Source of the DNA: Eutypella sp. D-1
Taxonomy: Eukaryota > Ascomycota > Sordariomycetes > Xylariales > Diatrypaceae
Reading direction: 5' to 3'
DNA length: 64,000 nucleotides
Assembly (NCBI GenBank): GCA_023313575.1
Contig: JAJTTP010000007.1
Coordinates: 868,001 to 932,000, forward strand
Position 1 is the stretch's first letter, and every line of letters starts with the position of its first letter. Below the pieces are notes generated by a model. The model ran no database searches. It had not been told where the DNA came from and saw only the letters and a list, made by a program, of their open reading frames with translations. The translations under genes and the position numbers were made by a program. Of this stretch, positions 1 through 12,921 are shown piece after piece.

Positions 1-462
1 TAATCATGCGGGCGGCCAGCCTCGGAAGGAGAGAAGCTATGCACACAACGTATTATATGCAAGGTAGAAACACATCCGGGGCTGCGATTACTCTCACAGA
101 ACATACCTACAAGTAGGTAGGTAATCTATTCAAGTAGACGTGTACGTGTACCTACATACGATGCGCCTAGGGCTGTATGCACCCAGCCCTAGAATAGTCG
201 CCCAGATATGAAAGTACCCGTGTCTCTTGCATAGATCTCGCTAAGATCAATGCATTTAATAACCATCACGACTAATCAGAACGTTTGCCGGGGCGACAGT
301 TTCAATAAGGCCCTGACATATGCAGACGCATTGTGTCTGTGTAAGGGTGGAAGAGAATCTTGGAAATATATTATAATGAAAATGCAGTGCGATATCTGGA
401 CCAAGTCCTAAGATTTCTGAGGATGACCTTTGGAGGGGAGCTTTTGTCAGATTCTGTATGTA

Positions 463-523
463 CTTGTTTTGGTATGGATGTATACGTAGTATATACCTAT
501 ACATACCTCCATACCAAAACAAG
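463..523. repeat. Long imperfect hairpin (inverted repeat)
   Basis: Arms 463-478 (CTTGTTTTGGTATGGA) and 508-523 are perfect reverse complements over 16 bp. Pairing continues inward with few mismatches through the AT-rich middle, so almost the whole 61 bp could fold back. It abuts the perfect palindrome at 521-538. It could be a small MITE-like relic, a recombination scar or a transcribed hairpin; no flanking target-site duplication was obvious. Confidence 0.8.
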
Positions 524-538
524 GTAGGTACCTACCTT
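521..538. repeat. Perfect 18-bp palindrome of the TAGGTACCTA family
   Basis: AAGGTAGGTACCTACCTT reads identically on both strands. It is a clean example of the dispersed palindromic family seen throughout the intergenic DNA of this window. Confidence 0.85.
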
Positions 539-3500
539 GGTAGGCATATAGGCAAGCTCAATATTAAGTCTACCTCCTAAACAGGCAATATCAATAACCT
601 TGGGACAAAAGGGTGGCTATGGAGGACATTTGGAACTAGAATCCTCTTAGAAAATGCATGATTCATCACAAGTGATATTATCATTACAGAACACATATCG
701 GCACGGTACATACCTGACACATTTGCCCATATCATTCATTGGGTGCTATACGATGATGTAGATATTTCCCCATAGAAAGGTAACTTCGGCGTAAGAGTTA
801 CCTACCTAGCAAGAGAGCATCCAGGGCTTGCATGCCTCCTACAGAAGTGAAGATGCTGCCCGGGCCCCGGTCCCCAGTCCCCGGCATGTATTCTTATGGA
901 TCTATTCTGGTACGTTGCGTTAGGGCTTCCGGGGTTGGAATTTTGGTGCCTTCTAAGTTTAGCTGGGCAGATAGGTAAAATCTCCTTCAAGAACTACCTA
1001 AGTAGTTGCCTGGATCTCGGAAAGTCCTGTTGAATCACTATGTCCTACTCACATATAGATAGGTACCTAGGTAGGCATGTTGTAGCAATTGAACATTAGA
1101 AGTCGATAGGTGATAGTAGACATGCACAGGCAAGCAGGTGAAGTGTAAGCCAAGCCAACCATGATAGCGCGACTCCAAGACTTAAAGTAAGTATGCCACT
1201 CGTCTCACTTTTTCCTACGCCTCCTCCTCCGCCTCCTATGTCCCAACCTGCCGGCGTCGCCCGTTGTTCCACACCGCCCGGCCGCTCCTGAACCAAGGGA
1301 CCCACCATCACCCGCCTGCTTCCGCCCGCTCGCTAGTCCTCTGCATATGTTTCCGGATTCGTCAAACATCCTCTCGCTCGCACACGCATTACGCTCCATC
1401 AGGAGGGACCTCCCAGATGAGAATGCAACGGACCGACAACTGGAACGTACGCGGGCTGACTTGTCTAATACATTTTATGGAGACATGCGTAATACATGCG
1501 CGGGCTAACGATATGTATTGAGTGGGTAATTATGATATGTATGACTCTATACACGACCTAGGTATATAATACCATATCATAACTCAATTGTCTATAATGT
1601 TTCTATATATTAACGTGATAGGTGTGGACCGGAGTGGTCTTCGCTCGGTACGGGTCAAACGTTCAGCTTAGCCTAGAGCGCATTGTGGACCGGGGTGGGA
1701 AGGGTGCACGCATGAAAGGAGTAGCATAGCATGGTCACGGGAGGGAATGTGGTACGCGAATCGTAGTAATTCCCATTCGGGAGCTACCGTCGGTCGATCC
1801 GCCCTACCTGGTCGAATCCTTGGAACCTGTAATGCGCCCATACATATGCTGCATAGACAGGATGTCATTCGGTAGAAAAAGGGACTTGCAGCGCAGGAAC
1901 CTACATAGGCTGCTGGGATGATGGGCGAACCAGGGCAACGGCACCCAGTCAGAGAAACCCCCTGCCATCCTGCCAAATGTGAATCCGTGTAGCCCTACCC
2001 AGAGGGTAATGCCAAACACGATGCCAAGACGAGTCGGCTGGAGCGGTTAAACTTTCCCACACCACCAACCGTCGCTGGGGTGTGGCCAGAGGCTCGACAG
2101 GGAATGCAGAACTTCCTCGGTATACTATACCATATATATCACAGCTTCTTAGGGGTGTGAATTCTGATGGATGGCCGATATGTTTACACTGATAGACTGG
2201 TCTCAGGTTGTAGGGCGGCAAGACGGCAACACCTAGTAGTTATAATTCGATGTAGGCATACTTCCCCACCCGTTAGACCTCTTCTCCCGAGACAAGGAGC
2301 CCATACATACATTAGTATATTTGCGTTATGTAAAATGTCGAATTCAATTGGAAGAGCGCGCGATACATAGTATGCCCAGCACAACACCTTGGCATTTCAT
2401 GATCAATAGAGGCACGCAGCATCACGTATTATGGATGATCTGTCACTTAGCCGTCGAAGATACGACGTGACACACGAGCTCGTCGGAGGCACGACACGAT
2501 GCCACCTCCCTCAAATTCCTTGATTACTGCGGGAGGGCTACACCGATGTTGTTCCAATGCCCGTCCCCTCGCGTGCATCGTCGTAAAAGCTGCCCCACGA
2601 TTGCCCACGGCAAGGAATAGAAGGGACAGCCCGCTGCATCCGAGATCCGTCATCAGCGCCAGGTAAAACCCGCCCCTGCCATCGCCCGCTCTCCACGAAT
2701 GTCCAGATCCAATATGGAATCCCGGTGTTGTCAATCCATCGTGCCAGTTAAGACGTCAGTACCTCTTCCACCTGCCTGTTTAGTGGGGTGTAATAGAAAA
2801 CCTGCCTTGATCTAGAAGCCATAAGCTCTTACATCGGATATTTAATTTCTTTCGCATACACTCCACTGTCATCACGAGCACGTATATAGTTATACGCATG
2901 AGCGGACCAGGGTTAGTAGACAACCCACATACCTTCTTTATACCAGCCTTGATAGAGGTCATTGTTAGAACAGCAGGGCGTTAGCTGACCGGACAGCATA
3001 ATATGATCGAGAGCTGATCTCAGCTTAGTGGGCTAACGAACCAACATTACGACGTAGATAATGCTGTTAGTCGCCTTACCTACCCACCTACGTATAGTAG
3101 ACTTAATTCATAGGCACGCGCTTTGCTAATAAGCCGAGGTTATTGATGAAGGGGAGTAGGTCTTATATTGCTTGGGTGGGAGATTGGCCGCTGAGGTATT
3201 TCCGAGGTCTATCTCCGGTTAAATATTACTACACTACACAGCATTCGTTACCTGGAGTAGTTGAGCAGGTACCTACCTACGAGCCTACGTAGGTTTCATG
3301 ATCTACATGTAACACAAAAAAGTAGAGACATTGACGGAATGTCCGCATAGATCAGGCACGGAGGGATGACCCGTTAGGAGTATCAGGGAACGGAAAGAAG
3401 TTGGGGTTCCAAGGTTTCCATTTCTGTGGGTCTCGCACTTTCATGCTAGCACTGTTCAAAGACTCCAGGGCTACTAAGTACCTAACAAACAGGTAGCGTA

Positions 3501-4083
3501 CTAATAAGTGAGTGGCCCGCAAGTCCGTACCTAGGTAGTAGTACGCTGTCTGCCGCTGCTACTACGTCATGCGCTTATATACAAGTACTTCCTGTGGATA
3601 TAACTATACATCAGCATGCAGGTAGTCTCTAGATCGCGATATTGGGGTACCATCGAGGTGAACCCTGAGTGATATGGTAATATAGAATTCGCATGGTGCT
3701 ATGCGGTCAAGTCCGCGACCCTAAGGAATGGGGTTTTTCCAATCACAAGATCATCCTCCAAAAAGTGCGGTACTTCAATGAATGATAAAACCCCTCCCCC
3801 CCTAAGGTGCACGTATGTAAGCGGTACACAATATACTCCATAGGAAGTCAGCTAGCTACAGGTACTCTAGTTTACTAGTCGGTACCTAATTCTCCAAGTA
3901 CCTTCTATTCGGGTACCTGTTGCCATCTAAGCACACGTTGCGGGTATTGCCGCCATCAGAATGTTTCGAGAGTGCCGCCGATGGAACCCACTATCTGGCA
4001 ATCCGACGATTTGACTAAGTACACGGCAATAGCTGACATACTTAGGTACTTACAAGTACAGCCAAACCATCGTTATCATCATC

Positions 4084-4102
4084 ACCTACCTACTAGGTAG
4101 GT
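4084..4102. repeat. TAGGTA-family palindrome
   Basis: ACCTACCTA and TAGGTAGGT arms flank a single central C. Same dispersed family as at 521, 19040 and 63546. Confidence 0.75.
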
Positions 4103-5042
4103 ATCGTCGCGTTCGGTGATAAAGTGCCAAATCGTCATTCGACTCATCTTGAAAGTTCCAGTTCTCACCAAAGGTATTTTGCAGGTAGATAAGCATCTAG
4201 CAACAACTTTATCATGGCACTCTTAAAAGCCACGTTGACACCTGCAGGTGCGGCCTACCTGTGGTATCGCCGATCCGTCTCTTCGCCGTCCATCCATCTC
4301 ATCTGTTCGCATACTTCAATATAATGTATACAAGGGAAATACGCATGCATGTTTCTTCTGTACCTGCCTACCATGCGTGCCAACCGTACCCAGAACACGG
4401 TTGAGTGCCACACCAACCTAAGTATTTCACCTAGGTGCAAGCATACTATGTAGGTACAGCCGAGGCCTATGTGGTGTTTCCCTCCCAGTTTCCACAACCA
4501 TGTTTGGTGGCCCCTCACGTGGCTAGACTTGACCTCCTAATTGAGCGCTTTTTATCTTCTTTTCTTTTCTTTCTTCCTTTCCTTTTTTATCCTTGGACGG
4601 GAGATGCTTGTCCTAAGTTCTCCGCTTCCTAGGTCGCCATGGTTATACGGAACTTGGATCCGTGTAACAGGAGGGGGTGGGGTTGTGGAGCCCGTGGCAA
4701 GAAATATATAAATCTAAGGAACCTCGATCATTCTTGCTCAGACACAATCATAGCAAGACGGCGCATGGTATTAATCGCAGTATGCAACCTAACTAGAAGA
4801 CACCCATCAGGTTTTGGTGTGTGTGATGACGGGCGAACTCCAAGGTCAACACACATCTGACCTGCAGCGTGTTCCTTCTGGTCGGGGTGTGGCATCGTGA
4901 CGACTCACCCACCTGGGCCGCCTCTTGGGAACCCAAGTTTCATACGACAACACTACAGGGGGTTGGTGGGTGGGCAGGGTGGGAGACAAGGGGGTCGGAG
5001 CTGATAGCCCTTGGTTGAGCGGTTCCGTTTTTGATTCGCCGC

Positions 5043-5064
5043 CCGCGATAGACCCGCGATAGAC
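5043..5064 (+). repeat. 11-bp tandem duplication
   Basis: CCGCGATAGAC occurs twice head to tail without spacer. It probably arose by replication slippage. No gene is associated. Confidence 0.8.
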
Positions 5065-6267
5065 TAAGAGGGTTTGGCTTCCCGGTCCGTCTTTCTCAAT
5101 CCCCTTCGGTTGGTAACGTTGGTGTCACACTTAAAGGATTTCATTGGTCCCTGGCCTTTCTAATGCGGTAAGGTCGGACTGCAGGGCCCCAGCGGCAATG
5201 CGTGCAAGGGAAAGCGGAGGCGGCGGCAGGGGAGACATGTGGAGCCAAGCCTTCCCGAACGAACATTGCATGGGGCACCTCAGATACGTATGTAGAAGTA
5301 TCTAGGTACCAAGGGAGGTATACATACGGGGGTGTGAGGGTACCTACCTGACAGGTGAATTTATTTTCCCCCGGCCTCCTGCCGGCTCTATGTGCATGGT
5401 ATACCGAAAGTACCTATTCTGGTTACCTACTCACCTACCCGTAACCCACCTGGGCAGTCAGGTACGGAAATGGGAAGTTGCGCAATCAGCGGGTTCAAAC
5501 AGCTTAGAGAAGCGATCTTGGGCTTCTCTTACGGCACGTAACCTACCAAAGTAGGTAAAATACATTCCCGTACTCAATCAGGACTGCTGCGGTACCTCTA
5601 AGTAGGCAGAGCGCGAGAAACCGCATGTATGTATAATCATTCCAGCGTACATAATGGTGTGGCTAGTAGAGCTCTAGAGAGGTCCCTCAAGCTGGACCAC
5701 ACCTGAGCATGCACCGTCAAGTAAATCCGAGTCCCTTCCTGGGTATCTTCCATTTTGAACCATTTCACCGAAGACCACACACCACACATATCACACACCA
5801 CCATGCATTTATTACACACCATCTATTTCGCTTCATACAACGATTAAGTTTCAACACAAGAACCCCATGTTTCCTTTCAACCAACCTTCAAATCCCAAAC
5901 ATTCATGCGCTGTGCCATCTCGGAATTCGTTAGGCCCGTCAGCTCAGCGGCAGGCTGCTGAATCCACGATGCACCGCCCTTGCAAGTTGCCTTGCGTTGG
6001 TAAATGTTGGCACCCGCCTTCCCGTTATTCCCTGCCCGTCATTCCCGAGGTCGGACTATTTACCCTTTCCAGCAACACATGCTTCCATATGTTTTATTAT
6101 TATTGTTATCAGCATTGAAGACATCGAGATGTAACAGAACGCCTCTTAAATCATATGGGTCGTGTTTCTTCTACTCCCTCCCACTCCCTATATGTGTATT
6201 CCAGGCTAACGATATATTGCCTTCCTCAGCATGGGTTGGAGGCTCGTCGCAAACAGTAACAGCATAA

Positions 6268-6280
6268 CCCCCCCCCCCCC
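6268..6280 (+). repeat. Poly-C run (13)
   Basis: Uninterrupted run of 13 C in non-coding DNA, followed by a CT-rich tract. Length may be uncertain because of sequencing error. Confidence 0.8.
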
Positions 6281-9200
6281 TTTCTTTCCTTGCTTTGAAT
6301 GCATTGGCGCCAGGATCCCTTCAGTGTCTGTAAAGTTCGCAACATGACTTCCAATCATGCTGATAAAGGGGCTTGTTTAGTCTTCTACTATGTAATCGAT
6401 ATTTGACACAACAAAGGCTAGCCCAGCATCTTCTTCCCAGGCGTACAACAACCCTGTACATGTGCATAGCTAGCTAGATGATTATCCCGCTCTGCTGAAC
6501 CGGCAAGGGCACTCGATCTAGAGCACCGTATTCAGTAGTTGTCAATAATCGAAATATTTCTCAACCAACAATCCGGCTTCTGCGCAAGGGGGTTAACTTT
6601 CTAGATTGTTCTGACATATTGCGTGGCAACCCATAAAGACGTAGTTGGCTGCTGAATCCTAGGAGAGCGGTGGAAAAGTATAGTATTTTCTGTGACAGCG
6701 CACTAGCCGATGATATACTGCCATTCCGTTATCAGAGGCGCCTCCCGTCGCATCATATGGCTTTCATATGCGTCATCACAATAACACGTGGAGAGATGGC
6801 TTGAAATAAAGTTCAACATTGGATCACGGTCATCAACACCAGTGCCATCATCATCCTCATCCTCATCGTCAACGCGATCGCTAGTAACAGTGGCCTAAAC
6901 GATATGGGTAGATGACATAAACTTCTAGATTAGTGGCGTCGTAGTACTATCTACTAGCTTACTTGCGTTCACTCAAGACCTACCTGAAAAGGGAACCAAG
7001 ACCAAGGCCAGGACCGAAGGCTCCTCCCGTCCCTCGTACTTAGCCGCTCCCACTAATACGGGCTGGCTGGCTGTTGTTGATCCATGTTCATGCAATGGTT
7101 GGTCAAACGGGCAACGCAGCGCAACCCATCTCTGTACTAGTATACTAGATACTCTTTTGGGTTCCAACTGCAGCCAGCTTCGGGCAGTTCGGTACACACA
7201 TGACGTACGTCTCTCAATCGAGCGATGCTCGTGGATTCTTTCCCCCAGACTGTTGTGTTGTTTCGTTATGATTGTTGGTTAGCTGTTAGTCGATTTTCCG
7301 CGCCGCTCGGCCCGAGAATCACGGTAAAACTTCACGGCCACTCGGCTGTAGCATTAGGTCCAACTGCCTAGGTAGTTAAGATGTTTGTTATATAAGACTA
7401 ACGTGTATCGAAAGTAAACAAGAGCTTTGTTAGGTCAAGATTTATCAGGGATGCCCGGGGTAAGAAAGGTTATGATAGGCACTAGATAGGAACCACTGTG
7501 GGTGTGTGTCTAAGCCCGATAGCTTTTATTCATTGGCTTCTGTTCTCATAGGCTAAGCCGGAGAAATCCAGTGGCCGCCCGCCTGTGGAAAATCAATTGC
7601 TACAATTTCCCGGAATTTCCTAGGTGGGTTACACACCTCACGGGGAGCACCGCCCGCCGGAGCGTCCTCATCAGATTCGAGCCTAAATCCGATGTAGCTA
7701 CACAAGCAAAGCAATTACATTGTGTGATATTGAGAAACCTTTGTGATGTGTCATATTGGTCCTATGCCGCGCGCCATAACGTACCGCTGCCTTTGCTCCT
7801 CCTCTCAACAACCTTCTCTTGCCTTTTTTTCATAGGGCAACACCAAAATAACTAACCTTCACTCTCCATTCGAGAACCGAGGTAGACGCCAGGTGGGCAT
7901 CGCTTCCCTCATTCGGCTACATGATTTATTAGCACGTCAATATAGCAGCACCGCGCAGTAAGCAGAGGTTGACTTGGTTAGCCTATCCATTCCTTTCGGG
8001 GAAAATGCACGCCATGTAGGATTTTACCGGTTCTTTGGGTTAGCCAGATGGTGTCTATGATCGGCTTCCGCCTATGCAGTCATCGTTAGCTGTGCTAGTC
8101 GCCGAATTGCGCAATGAAGACGAATAGTGTATCCAGCCCGACCGACACAATTATCATTGCTGATATAACTGTGAGTTTGGCTAAGAATCTTGGAAAATAT
8201 TTCCCTGTCGGCCTTACTCGTAGACTGGGGTTATTCATATGCGATGATACATGTAATTACTAGTGAGTTACTTAAGTCTAGGTGGGTGTCCAAATTGGCA
8301 ACCCTAGGTAACGCGTACAAAGGTAGTGGCATCTTCCTCCGCTTGGATTGAGCTTATGAAGTAGTGGACATGTTATTCGTATCCTATACTAATTTACCGT
8401 TTTTTTTTATGTATATCTACATTGAAAACAAATTTTCTAGAGTGTAGTTGTCGCTGTTTTTTTACTAGGCGTAGCTTCTAACGTTGAAAGGGCATATTCT
8501 ATGTTTGTTTTCTAGGAGCGCACTAAATATAGCAGCAGAGTCGATCGAGTCAATCGATGGCGTAGCTTTTACCCGAATGTACTTATGAAAACTGTGAATA
8601 AGTACGCCGTGGCAAGTGCCTATGCTTAGGGGCAAGTTTACGTAGGGAGTCAAAATCCCTCCCTTGAGAGTATGAGTAGATAAATTTCATAGGATGTAGA
8701 GTTTTCAACGTTGAGAAATGAATTCATTGCACAGATAACAGTATACAGATGGTGGCTATGACTTATAATTATCATTGTTATGCAAGCAACAATGGATTAT
8801 GACTCGCAGCACTTCATTATACATGTATGGAATGAGTTTTGTTTTTCTCCACTCAGCCATCGATCGCGAACACTATCTCGCCTACTTATCCTAACACCCC
8901 AGATCTCAATTGTAAAGCGGGCCCTGGAAGGATCTAATTTAAACCATGGGATCAGTAGTATGAGCTAACTATGGTTTGTCGTTGCACTTTACAGTGAGGT
9001 GATAGAATTCCCCTATCAAAGCTCAATGTTGCATTATAATAGCAGAGTTCAGCAAGCCCAGCAACTAGTTAATGACTGAAGTTGCCTAAGAACACCAGTG
9101 TCCCAGGGCCTGTTAGGGATCATGTTAGATCGCTGAGGGTATCCCTCATTCGTAAATGCAAGCCAAGAGCTACAGGATGGTGGGCCTAGGCTATGATTGA

Positions 9201-11479
9201 GCATTCAGCAACAATACTCTAATACTTTAAGAGCAATAGGATCCGTGCTTGTTCTATCTTTAATTATTCGGAAGAAGTAGCTATTGCGATCAGAGCAGTC
9301 TTGTTTCCGGAATTCTTACCCGTATCAATACATGCCCTGGTAAAGACTGATAGATTCTAGAAGCTACCAATAGTAAAGTGTGATGTGCCATTTTAGGGGC
9401 TATCAGCCGCGTAAAGACGATAGTCCGGTAATGATATGGTATGGCGACCTTAACAGCATATGAATTCTCGTGCTCTGCGGGGGAATTAGCCAGCGTAACA
9501 CAACTAGCGGTATCATCTCTAACCCCCTAAGTACAATCTGGAACAAGATTCGTTACTTATTATTCTTTCCTTTTTCACTCTTTTTCTTCTGAAGCAAAAA
9601 GAAAGAAACAAGAAGATCGAATGTGTATTGTTTTTGTCCTCGTTACGCTAAACATCGGATGAACTCTGAATAAATCAAAGGAGCATTCGCTGTTAACCTA
9701 TATACGCATCGTACCATAATGGTACGCCCACTCAACTAAGTGTATGCAAATAACGTCTACCCCCTGAACCATATAATACTCACCATCCTATACGGTTTAC
9801 CTGGGGCAGGGCTTCAGCACCAATGTGGGCGGGTAGTTGAAAAGCGAGTCTCTGAGGAGACCTGTTTGTCTTAACACGGTGCCCTGGGGATCGCGCTGAA
9901 TCCAGCTGCCCCGGGGCTGGGATCTTCTAGCGCGGGCTACCCGTTCGGTACCCGCCCGAGCTATTTCGACCATCTCCCCCACATCGCCTTTTGTATGCCT
10001 CTTGTATGGTTGAAGTATCATGTACGTGCATGCCCAACCAACTAAATGGGGCGGAACATGCCATCGCCGCGCAGTAGCAGCAACAATCAAGAATACGAAG
10101 TGATAGAACGACAGTCCGATGTCTTTCGCGTTTGAATCATCGTGATATAACAGATATCGCCGCCGAGAAGGCAATATTGTGTTGCCTTTAAGTTAACCCC
10201 CTGGATTAATACTGTTAGCTATACACTGCATGATGTTAGAAGGCGTCTTTACATACCTCGACACGTAAGTACCTGCGGCCGGGATATGCAGGTCGGTTAG
10301 CCGCCGCATCGCCTCCATATTTAGCATATCATACTCAGTCCATCATGATATGACCGCCTTGATAGCAAGAGAAGGATCGAATGCAAGGGAAACCGGATAT
10401 AGATAGTTGGGCAGCTGATGGAATAATTGAGGCTTTGTAGTGGGATATAACGACCTAAAGTATCGAGGTAGGCAACAAGAACTTCATACCTCCATGTGCA
10501 TAAGCATGGAAGCCAAGATAATTAACTAACTATGTAACAGTTATCGCTTACCAAAAGGTATACAATAAGCTAAACGTAGTAGGTAGTCAAATATGGACAG
10601 CTTTCTCTTAACTGATTCGAATTTCTAACATTTAATCAACCGAGTTGAGGATATATCCACAACTCAACATCAATCGGCTTTAATGTCACGATATCTACAG
10701 AGGGGGTAGTTGGCTCTTCCTTACCATATATGGACAACTATGCTTACGAGTGCAAATGGCAAACACTAATCGCGAGCCTCATGCTTTGCTGGCAGACTCA
10801 GAGCCTATCAATCCTCACAGTTACCCCTCAAACGCGGCCGAGGATGACGGGGTGCGTCAAATGTGACGCCCTGTATATGATTAGCCAGACCCCTCCCCCC
10901 AGCAACCCAGGATTCTCAATGTATAGTTGTTAACACTATCAGGAGGTTATTGGCCAAAGTCAGCCACAGGCTTGCGGTAGGTGTTGTGTGTCGCATTGGC
11001 TCTCCAGTCCTTCGGTATTCTGACAATCGGCGGCCAACGCCACCACCAGATACGAGAGAGGCATCAAGTAACGGACTGTCTGGACGACGTAAGGGAGAGG
11101 ATTCTAGTTCTGGCCGATTCTAAGACTATTTTCCTTGTGCTGTAGGAGGTATGTAGGCAGAGTGGTGACAGGTACAAGACATAAGCTAGTTGGAGCTCCG
11201 AGGAAGGTAGTTGTACCTGGTAGTTGTAGGCATGGCTGTAGGGGTTTCTGGCGCACTGATGATGACCGACCCCTGCTATGGCAGGCATGTTACTGCGTGA
11301 TGATTTCTAAGCCCTTGGTGGCTCAGTCCCTTCCGTGCCTATTTATACGTATTTTGCATCTAATTAATGACTGCTACGGCATTTCTTTAAACGAGATGCG
11401 CAATGTATATGATATCTACTCAGTTCGTAAACGAGAGACCTAACACAAAATATAATTAAGGCCCAATTCGATTCCTGCT

Positions 11480-11799
11480 ATGGAACAACCCTGGAGGGTA
11501 GAGCCCAAGGAGACTGAGTTCGATGAACCACCCAAGGCTTATGCTGACTGGGAGTATTCCATGTACAAGCATTTTGACATGAATCACGTTACTGATATTC
11601 GTCACAAGGAGGTAACATGGTGGTATACGTTTCCCTTGAAAATGCCACCAGTATTTACCAGATCGAGAAGAGGTATCCATCCGATAGAAGCCTGAAGGCC
11701 TCTCAGTATAAATGTTATGTGGACCTCTCTGGGCTACAAGTAGAAAAGATGTTATTTGATTGGCCACATTTTAGTCTTAGTTCCCCCGAGGCTTTCTAG
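11480..11799 (+). CDS. Possible small two-exon gene, unrecognised
   Basis: Candidate model: exon 1 11480-11611, intron 11612-11661 (50 nt, GTAACA donor and TTACCAG acceptor), exon 2 11662-11799, giving 89 residues. Splicing keeps the frame and joins two stretches with protein-like composition: an acidic, Trp/Tyr-containing N-terminal half (EFDEPPKAYADWEY near residues 13-26) and a basic then hydrophobic second half ending at TAG. I do not recognise a family. The donor is weak, the intron has no clear CTRAY branch point, and no paralogue is visible. It could be a remnant of a larger broken gene continuing near 11851-12081, where another short frame with a GTAAGC donor-like site lies. It stands alone in a gene-poor region, so doubt is substantial. 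Confidence 0.25.
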
Positions 11800-12520
11800 G
11801 TTTCTATCGGATGATGATAGTAATAGTAATGGGTTGGGAATTAACCAATTGTGAAATGGTCGACCATGCTGACACTGGACTCGGGATCCGTAAGCATGGC
11901 CAGTTCCAATCACAAGCTATCCATGGATGTCAAAGGCCGATGTCAGTTCGAAGGATACAATCTCTGGTATGTATCTTGGTGGTGGACTAGAAGTACGCCA
12001 CCTCTAGACCCGAGCACTAATGTGAATAGAAACGTTACAGTCCCGTCAACCCGCAACAAACAGCCGTCGATTAGCGAGTGATGAGAGAGTAACTAATACC
12101 ATACTACTCTGTTGAGTCGTTGAGCTGACAATGCCCATATGCCGTATAGTTCATTAAGCTCATATCGTAGTCATCTCGGCTTGAAGATGGCGCTTATCGG
12201 CAATATGGACCTTTGTGTAACCAAGTCACAGAATACACTCATGATACCATGATCAAGCTAGAGCATGGCCGCATAGCCTAGAGATCGGAAGCATAGATTA
12301 CCCAAACTATACAAGATGGATGATACCATGAGACCCAACCTGACCGCAATTCTTTTGATACTCCCTAGGTCTTACCATCCATGGATACGACAACTTTGAA
12401 CACTAGGGTAAGACAAACATGCCAAGCATAGTGTTCCTTTGACTGACTTGAATGGCGAGTCTAGACGGGATCTAGTACACCGACAATTGGCCTTGTGGCG
12501 GATAGAGATGAGGAGAAGAA

Positions 12521-12578
12521 GGACAAGGGCAAGGACAAGGACAAGGGCAAGGACAAGGACAAGGCAAAAGGACAAAAG
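12521..12578 (+). repeat. 18-bp GGACAAGGGCAAGGACAA minisatellite
   Basis: Two perfect head-to-tail copies of the 18-bp unit (12521-12538 and 12539-12556) are followed by a degenerate third. In one frame the array would read as alternating Lys-Asp/Lys-Gly, but there is no larger coding context. Confidence 0.8.
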
Positions 12579-12889
12579 GCCATTCGGACAGTCCAAGTCG
12601 GCCTAACGAACCCAAGAACTCACTCAAGCACCCACCCAAGCTGCGAAGGCGAGACTAAAATGATGCATCCAAAGCCCCGGGGCTCCGGGATGCCCGAGCG
12701 CTGCTACGCAGTAGCTTCGCACCCAATAATCCACTAGTGCTATATTGGCCGATGAGTACTGCTTAATGATTGGATGGATTGGACGGTTACTGGAGGGAAA
12801 ACCGTTGACAGCCAATCGTGAACGTGGAAGCAAGCTTCACGTGACTGAAACCTCATGCGGGCGAGCCGCTCCCGCGATACCGTCCCCAA

Positions 12890-12921
12890 TTTAGTTTCTC
12901 CAGTAGTTTAGTTTCTCCAGT
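12890..12921 (+). repeat. 15-bp direct repeat
   Basis: TTTAGTTTCTCCAGT at 12890-12904 recurs at 12907-12921 with a 2-bp spacer. It lies just upstream of a G-rich tract (12935-12980). Confidence 0.8.

Larger units (their letters stand above)
1..11479. other. Gene-poor region, left part
   Basis: No convincing coding region was found here on either strand. All open frames are short (at most 125 codons), many lack an ATG, and none shows a recognisable domain or joins to a neighbour through good splice sites. The stretch holds many copies of the TAGGTAGG/CCTACC motif (for example near 110, 525, 1065, 3270, 4090, 5340), a long hairpin at 463-523, an 11-bp tandem duplication at 5043-5064 and a 13-base C run at 6268. 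Degraded transposons could be present but I could not recognise one. Confidence 0.6.

Noticed and set aside
12521..12578. GGACAA repeats considered as a CRISPR-like array
   Set aside because: The units are contiguous with no spacers and form a plain minisatellite; the genome is eukaryotic.
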